Assembly: GCA_030323885.1 (NCBI GenBank)
Contig: CM059186.1
Coordinates: 167,521,417-167,585,416 of the forward strand
Reading direction: 5' to 3'
Source: Branchipolynoe longqiensis
Taxonomy: Eukaryota > Annelida > Polychaeta > Phyllodocida > Polynoidae
Length of the DNA: 64,000 nucleotides
Shown here: positions 58,109 through 64,000 of the stretch, in pieces
Numbering within the stretch: position 1 is the first letter of the stretch
Layout: each line of letters opens with the position of its first letter
Made by a program: the position numbers and the translations under genes
Notes under the pieces: generated by a model
What the model was told of the DNA's origin: nothing
What the model saw: only the letters and a program-made list of their open reading frames with translations
Databases searched by the model: none

Positions 58109-58440
58109 CTGGTATTTCACTTCAAATATCTCCTAAAGTGAATCCTTTAAAATAGAAGCGACTTCAAGCTAAATTAAAGTATATTATAATAACTAACCAA
58201 ATATATATATATTTAAAATAAGACATTGATCTAAATCCATGGCGTTATGTGCCTTTGAGGACCGGTTATCCCGGCCTGCACACGGGAGGATGGGGGCATC
58301 TCCTAGCGGAGATAAGAGGAAACTCTTCACACCAAACATCGCAATCATCTAATAGCAGACGCGCGCTAATTATCTAAAAGCCACTGGCAGAGTTCATCGA
58401 AGTCTTATCTCAGCCGGATTACACCGAGAGTCGTCGGCAG
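58109..58440. other. low-copy spacer
   Basis: AT-rich, with a short (TA)n at about 58,202. No gene seen. Confidence 0.5.
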
Positions 58441-58454
58441 GACGTGAAACTGGC

Positions 58455-58525
58455 GGCATGGCAGGGTGGTCAGAGCATCCGCGTACTGTGTGGGAGGCTG
58501 CAGGATCGATACTCTCCAGCGGTGT
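58455..58525 (+). mobile_element. tRNA-like head (third SINE-type family?)
   Basis: GGCATGGCAGGGTGGTCAGA resembles an A box region and AGGATCGATACTC a B box, 33-40 bp apart, as in tRNA-derived promoters. No tail was recognised. It could be a decayed tRNA pseudogene. Confidence 0.4.
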
Positions 58526-58554
58526 GGAAGCAAACCGTTAGAGAATTGGCATTT

Positions 58555-58637
58555 AGCGTCATGTTGTCTGTTGGTGGATAGTACGGGGATAGGGTCGGCG
58601 TCATGTTGTCTGTTGATGGATATTACGGGGATAGGGC
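58555..58637. repeat. 41-bp tandem duplication
   Basis: GCGTCATGTTGTCTGTTG and the TACGGGGATAGGG part occur twice in succession. Confidence 0.85.
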
Positions 58638-58889
58638 CTGGTTAGCAGGGTGGGACAATGTGCGGGTAAGTGCGATATTGACTAATGGTTCCTCTGGGGG
58701 AAACACTAAAAGGAGCAATTAGCAATAGTTGGCACCCGTTGTTGTTGATAGGATGGAAACTCCACTCACATCTACGAGATCCTTGTTGAAGTGGAGGCGG
58801 CTCTGCTGTTCGCCTGCTTAAATTCGGATGGCGGGAGCAGAGGTGACGGGGAAGGTTGGAGAGGAGGGGTGGGGGCTAGGTAGTGGGGG
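58638..58889. other. low-copy spacer
   Basis: No recognisable feature. Confidence 0.5.
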
Positions 58890-61800
58890 ATCGGAGGGTG
58901 GGGTGAGGCAGTGTGCTGTGGGATTGTGAGTGTGGGGTGGAGTGGGGTGAGGCAGTGTGGTGGTAGTTTGGGTGGGGGGTGAGGCAGTGTGCTGTGGGAT
59001 TGTGAGTGTGGGGTGGAGTGGGGGTGAGGCAGTGTGGTGGTAGTTTGGGTGGGGGTGGGGGGTGATGCAGTGTGTTGTGGGATTGTGAGTGTGGGGTGGA
59101 GTGGGGGTGAGGCTGTGTGGTGGTAGTTTGGGTGGGGGGGTGAGGCAGTGTGCTGTGGGACTGTGAGTGTGGGGTGGAGTGGGGGTGAGGCAGTGTGGTG
59201 GTAGTTTGGGTGGGGGTGAGGCAGTGTGCTGTGGGATTGTGAGTGTGGGGTGGAGTGGGGGTGGGGCAGTGTGGTGGTAGTTTGGGTGGGGGGGTGAGGC
59301 AGTGTGCTGTGGGATTGTGAGTGTGGGGTGGAGTGGCAGTGAGGCAGTGTGGTGATAGTTTGGGTGGGGAGTGGGGGTGAGACAGTGTGCTGGGTGGGAT
59401 GTGTGAGTGTGGGGTGGAGTGGGGGGTGAGGCAGTGTGGTGGTAGTTGTGGGGGGGGGGTGAGGCAGTGTGCTGTGGGATTGTGAGTGTGCGGGTGGGGT
59501 GGGGGTGGAGCAGTGTGGTGCTAGTTTGGGGGGGGGGGGGGTGAGGCAGTGTGTTGTGGGATTGTGAGTGTGGGGTGGAGTGGGGGTGGGGCAGTGTGGT
59601 GGTAGTTTGGGTGGGGGGTGAGGCAGTGTGCTGTGGGATTGTGAGTGTGGGGTGGAGTGGGGGTGATGCAGTGTGGTGGTAGTTTGGGTGGGGGTGGGGG
59701 GTGAGGCAGTGTGTTGTGGGATTGTGAGTGTGGGGTGGGGTGGGGTGAGGCAGTGTGGTGGTAGTTTGGGTGGTGGTGGGGGGTGAGGCAGTGTGCTGTG
59801 GGATGTTGAGTGTGGGGTGGGGTGGAGTGGGGGTGAGGCAGTGTGGTGGTAGTTTGGGTTGGGGGTGAGGCAGTCTGCTGTGGGATTGTGAGTGTGGGGT
59901 GGGGTGGAGTGGGGGTGGGGCAGTGTGGGGTAGTTGGGGGGGGGGGGGGTGAGGCAGTGTGCTGTGGGATTGTGAGTGTGGGGGGTGGAGTGGGGGTGGG
60001 GCAGTGTGGTGGTAGTTTGGGTGGGGGGTGGGGGGTGAGGGAGTGTGCTGTGGGATGTTGAGTGTGGGGTGGGGTGGAGTGGGGGTGAGGCAGTGTGGTG
60101 GTAGTTTTGGTGGGGTGAGGCAGTGTGCTGTGGGATTGTGAGTGTGGGGTGGAGTGGGGGTGGGGCAGTGTGGTGGTAGTTTGGGTGGGGGTGAGGCAGT
60201 GTGCTGTGGGATGTGAGTGTGGGGTGGAGTGGGGGTGGGGCAGTGTGGTGGTAGTTTGGGTGGGGGGTGAGGCAGTGGTGCTGTGGGATTGTGAGTGTGG
60301 GGTGGAGTGGGGGTGGGGCAGTGTGGTGGTAGTTTGGGTGGGGGGGGGGGTGAGGCAGTGTGCTGTGGGAGTGTGAGTGTGGGGGTGGAGTGGGGGTGGG
60401 GAGTGTGGTGGTAGTTTGGGTGGGGGGTGAGGCAGTGTGCTGTGGGATTGTGAGTGTGGGGGGGGGTGGGGGTGGGCAGTGTGGTGGTAGTTGGGGGGTG
60501 GGGGGTGAGGCAGTGTGTGTGGGATTGTGAGTGTGGGGTGGAGTGGGGGTGGGGCAGTGTGGTGGTAGTTTGGGGGGGGGTGAGGGGTGTGGCGTGTGGG
60601 ATTGTGAGTGTGGGGTGGAGTGGGGGTGAGGCAGTGTGGTGGTAGTTTGGGTGGGGGTGGGGGGTGAGGCAGTGTGCTGTGGGATTGTGAGTGTGGGGTG
60701 GGGTGGGGGTGGGGCGAGTGTGGTGGTAGTTGGGGTGGGGGGGGGGTGGGGCAGGTGGTGTGGGATGTGAGTGTGGGGTGGGGTGGGGTGGGGGGGGGAG
60801 TGTGGTGGGAGTTGGGGGGGGGGGGTGAGGGGGGTGTGGGGGGTGTGGGGTGGGGGGGGGTGGGGTGGAGTGGGGGTGGGGCAGTGGGTGGGTAGTGGGG
60901 TGGGGGTGGGGGGGGGGGAGGGTGTGGGGGGAGGTGGGTGGGGTGGGGTGGGGGTGGGGCAGTGTGGTGGGAGTGGGGGGGGGGGGGGTGGGGGTGGGGG
61001 GGTGGGTGTGGGGTGTGGGTGGGGTGGGGTGGGGGGGGTGGGGGTGGGGTGGGTGGGGGTGGGGGGTGGGGGGTGGGGGAGGGTGGGGTGGGAGGTGGGT
61101 GGGGTGGGTGGGGGGTGGGCGTGGGGGTGGGAGTGTGGGGGGGGGGGGTGGGTGTGTGTGGGAGGTGGGTGTGGGGTGGGGTGGGGGGGTGGGGCAGTGT
61201 GGTGGTAGTGTGGGGGTGGGGGTGGGGGAGGGTGCTGTGGGTGGTGGGGTGGGGGGGTGGAGTGGGGGGTGGGGCAGTGTGGTGGTGTGGGGTGGGGGGG
61301 TGGGCGTGTGTGGGGGAGTGTGGGGTGGGGGTGGAGTGGGGGTGGGGCAGTGGGTGGTGGTTGGGGGGGTGGGGGTGAGGGGGTGTGGTGGGGAGTGTGG
61401 GTGGGGTGGAGTGGGGGTGGGGCAGTGTGGTGGGGTGGGGGTGGGGGGGGGTGAGGGAGTGTGCTGTGGGATGTGGGGTGGGGGGGGGGGGTGGGGGTGG
61501 GGCAGTGTGGTGGTGGGTGGGGTGGGGGTGGGGGTGTGGTGTGGGGTGGGGTGGGGGGTGGGTGGGGTGGGGGTGGGGGGGTGGGGGTGGGGGTGGGGGT
61601 GTGGGGTGGGGGTGGGGGGGTGGGGGGTGTGGGTGTGGGGGGGTGGGTGGGGGGTGGGGGGGTGGGGTGGGGGGTGGGGGGGTGTGGGGGTGGGTGGGTG
61701 GGGTGGGGGGGTGGGGTGGGGGGGTGGGGTGGGGGGGGTGTGGGTGTGGGGTGGGGGTGGGGTGGGGTGGGGGGGGAGGGTGGGTGGGGTGGTGTGGGTG

Positions 61801-62515
61801 GGGGGTGGGGGGTGGGGGTCGGTGGGGGGTGGGGGGTGGGGGGGTGGGGGGTGGGGGTGGGGGGGGGGGTGTGGTGGGGTGGGGGGTGGGGTGGGGGGGT
61901 GGGGAGTGTGCGGGGGGAGTGGGGGTGGGGGGGGGTGGGGGGGGTGGGCAGTGTGGTGGTGGTTGGGTGGGGGTGAGGCAGTGTGCTGTGGGATTGTGGA
62001 GTGTGGGGTGGAGTGGGGGTGGGGCAGTGTGGTGGTAGTTTGGGTGGGGGGTGAGGCAGTGTGCTGTGGGATGATGTGGAGTGGGGTGGGGTGGAGGTGG
62101 GGGTGAGGCAGTGTAGGTGGTAGTTTGGGTGGGGGTGAGGCAGTGTGCTGTGGGATTGTGGGTGTGGGGGTGGAGTTGGGGGTGGGGCAGTGTGGTGGTA
62201 GTTTGGGTGGGGGGGTGAGGCAGTGTGCTGTGGGATTGTGAGTGTGGGGTGGAGTGGGGGTGAGGCAGTGTGGTGGTAGTTTGGGTGGGGGGTGAGGCAG
62301 TCTGCTGTGGGATTGTGAGTGTGGGGTGGGGTGGGGTGGAGTGGGGGTGAGGCAGTGTGGTGGAAGGTTGGGAGGGTGCGGTGGGGTGAGGCAGTGCGCC
62401 GTGGGATTGGGAGTGTGGGGTGGGTGGGTGTGCTTAGGAGTGTGGGGTGGGTGGGTGGGCGTGGGAGTGTGGAGTGGGTGGGGTGGGTGGGGTGGGTGGG
62501 TGAGGCAGTGTGAAT
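58890..62515. repeat. 77-bp G-rich tandem repeat, 3.6 kb
   Basis: The unit reads GTGAGGCAGTGTGCTGTGGG, ATTGTGAGTGTGGGGTGGAG, TGGGGGTGGGGCAGTGTGGT, GGTAGTTTGGGTGGGGG, at 76-82 bp spacing, roughly 45 copies. Copies are good at about 58,890-60,650 and 61,960-62,380 and collapse into GGGTGGGG noise at about 60,700-61,950. The C-rich minus strand has almost no stops, giving two overlapping frames of about 1,270 codons which I reject as genes. Confidence 0.95.
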
Positions 62516-63424
62516 AGGTGTGGGAACAGGAAGGTAATTGGGAAGACACCACTGTCCGGCTCCACCCCTCACACACACATCCCTCCCCCAAACACCCCCC
62601 CCCCCTAAAACACATCACCCAGATACACACAGACCCTCCTCGTGCAGTCTCTTACTGAAAGTGATCTGAACCCCCCCTCCCCCCCTCACTCCATACAGCC
62701 CCAAGCACGACTACCATCACGTTAACCCGCAGTTGATACAGGTCATTTTGTAGGACAGCGTTGTTCTAGATATTTCCACAGGTGGCGTCCTGCACAGTCA
62801 CATTGAAATAATGCCCGTTTAGAAATTGATGTCAATGATATTGCCATTTCCGGGAAAGTCATGCTAATGCGCTGTGCTTCGTTCTGATAAGGCCCACCAG
62901 TTCGGTTAATAGCAGCCGGATTTGTGTGCGTCATAGTTAATCTCAATAAGATCGCGAGTAGCTCAGACAAAAACACATTTGGAATTAACATTTCCCTGGG
63001 ATTGTCAATGAAACAGACACAGGGTATCGATCGTAGCGATTTTCCGCAAGGGCTTCGAGCTACGCACTGCTTGGATGTGATACCAAACAGCACATCGCTT
63101 AAAGATGCATTATCTGAGGGTTTGGAGTCAAACCAAGGCTGTGGCATCTATTTTAAATAAACATTCTACATTATTATTAATTATTATCTACATTGCGTTA
63201 GCTTAAAGTCGCATTGTCTGATGATTTTGAGTTTCTGTAAATCTTTTTAGATAAATATACCACACCGATTGTTATACACTTGTATTTCATAGCATACCTT
63301 TCGGAGTTAAAGTGAGAAAATGCTATAATTATGTTGGCTTGCAACCACACTTGCCATACATCATAGCCTTCAGTAGTAACAGGTTCTATTAAATTGACTC
63401 AGTATCCACATCTATCGAGCAGCA
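62516..63424. other. low-copy sequence, no gene supported
   Basis: A 134-codon minus frame (62,743-63,147) has no recognisable domain. A direct-repeat pair GCTTAAAGATGCATTATCTG (about 63,098) and GCTTAAAGTCGCATTGTCTG (about 63,201) suggests a short element or old duplication. Confidence 0.5.
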
Positions 63425-63512
63425 AATAATTAATAAGCATGACTTTATATTTGACGTCCATAACATCAATGGACTCTAGAGGCGTCATTAAATAAAACAA
63501 GCTTTACTTTTG
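63425..63512 (+). mobile_element. tail of the molluscan-type SINE
   Basis: CTTTATATTTGACGTCCATA, then GGCGTCATTAAATAAAACAA. This is the same tail as at 48,695-48,770. No head is present. Confidence 0.75.
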
Positions 63513-64000
63513 TTTCTGCACCAGTTAGCTGCTTGGCTCCTGCCGGAGGTGTCCCCTTTAACATGGGCGTCTCTAATGGCGGCCGTACAGTGGACGCTGA
63601 CGGCCAGTAGGAGGCGCTGCAAACGCGGGAATTTTGATTAGATTCGCCGGGGACGCCTGTACCGAGGCCGGTATAGACACTGGAGGACTGCACTCACCAT
63701 ACTCTGTCTGAGGCCTGCAGGGTTAAATATGGGAGGACTGTTTTTTGTGGGTTTTTTTGTGACAAGTTATTTATTCTGTCCATAATGTATAAGCTCTTGT
63801 GCGGGTGCTTGTTTTCAATGTTGGGCAGCTGTGATTCTGGTTTGGTCTGGTCCTGCACTCAGGAATGTTTACCTGGTCTTGCTCAGGCAACCGTTTGGAG
63901 CTCTGGGTGTTAGTAGTTTCTATATTAGTTTTTTTGAATTTTTCAAAGTTTTTTCCTGATATGAGTATGAGACCTTAGCCTACTATGTACATCTACCCAG
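63513..64000. other. low-copy sequence to window end
   Basis: CpG-containing at 63,530-63,670, then T-rich. No gene seen. Confidence 0.5.

Noticed and set aside
58772..62630. Two minus-strand open frames of about 1,270 codons rich in Pro, His and Thr
   Set aside because: They overlap in different frames over the same 77-bp array. The C-rich strand has almost no stop codons, and no domain, signal peptide or stable unit at protein level is seen.
62743..63160. Gene with 134-codon minus frame or mitochondrial insert
   Set aside because: No recognisable domain or mitochondrial gene order, and an overlapping plus frame is equally open.

Overview
This window looks like non-genic, repeat-saturated nuclear DNA from an invertebrate, and a mollusc is the best guess (about 0.6). 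The guess rests on three things I recognise by pattern: a split SINE at 46,738-48,775 whose internal and tail motifs resemble a SINE widespread in molluscs, a second copy of that tail at 63,425-63,512, and a very abundant tRNA-headed SINE ending in a GACGTAAAAC-(CAA)n type tail. I see no intact protein-coding gene, rRNA or real tRNA gene. Nearly all long open frames here are by-products of tandem repeats whose strand happens to lack stop codons.

Layout. 0-2.2 kb: GC-rich leader, a 7-bp G-rich array and a 9-bp array. 2.2-5 kb: a 77-bp array interrupted, in exact phase, by 1.83 kb of other DNA holding transposon fragments. 5-8.1 kb: a 21-bp array. 8.1-12.3 kb: SINE copies, a TA tract and a 44-bp array. 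12.3-14.8 kb: hexamer, 40/80-bp and 62-bp arrays. 14.9-21.3 kb: a 6.3-kb array of a 28-bp satellite. 21.3-24.1 kb: a C-rich tract, an unrelated 28-bp array and a 170-bp array. 24.1-31.1 kb: mostly unique DNA with many SINEs and a 497-bp inverted-repeat element. 31.4-35.5 kb: 72-bp and then 35-bp arrays. 36.4-38.8 kb: two CR1-like LINE remnants and a 63-bp array. 39.5-46.3 kb: simple repeats, a nested SINE and a 418-bp inverted-repeat transposon. 46.7-48.8 kb: a SINE split by a retroelement carrying a broken reverse transcriptase. 49.3-57.1 kb: 33-, 20-, 40-, about 33-, about 46- and 12-bp arrays. 58.9-62.5 kb: a 77-bp G-rich array. The rest is low-copy sequence.

How it fits together. More than half of the window is tandem repeat, made of at least 25 distinct families, with mobile elements inserted into arrays and into each other. 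The insertions give a relative time order. The centres of the largest arrays are more disrupted than their edges, which may be a consensus or assembly problem rather than biology. Function is not evident. The regulatory-looking motifs (NRF1-like palindromes, an RFX X-box) are suggestive only.
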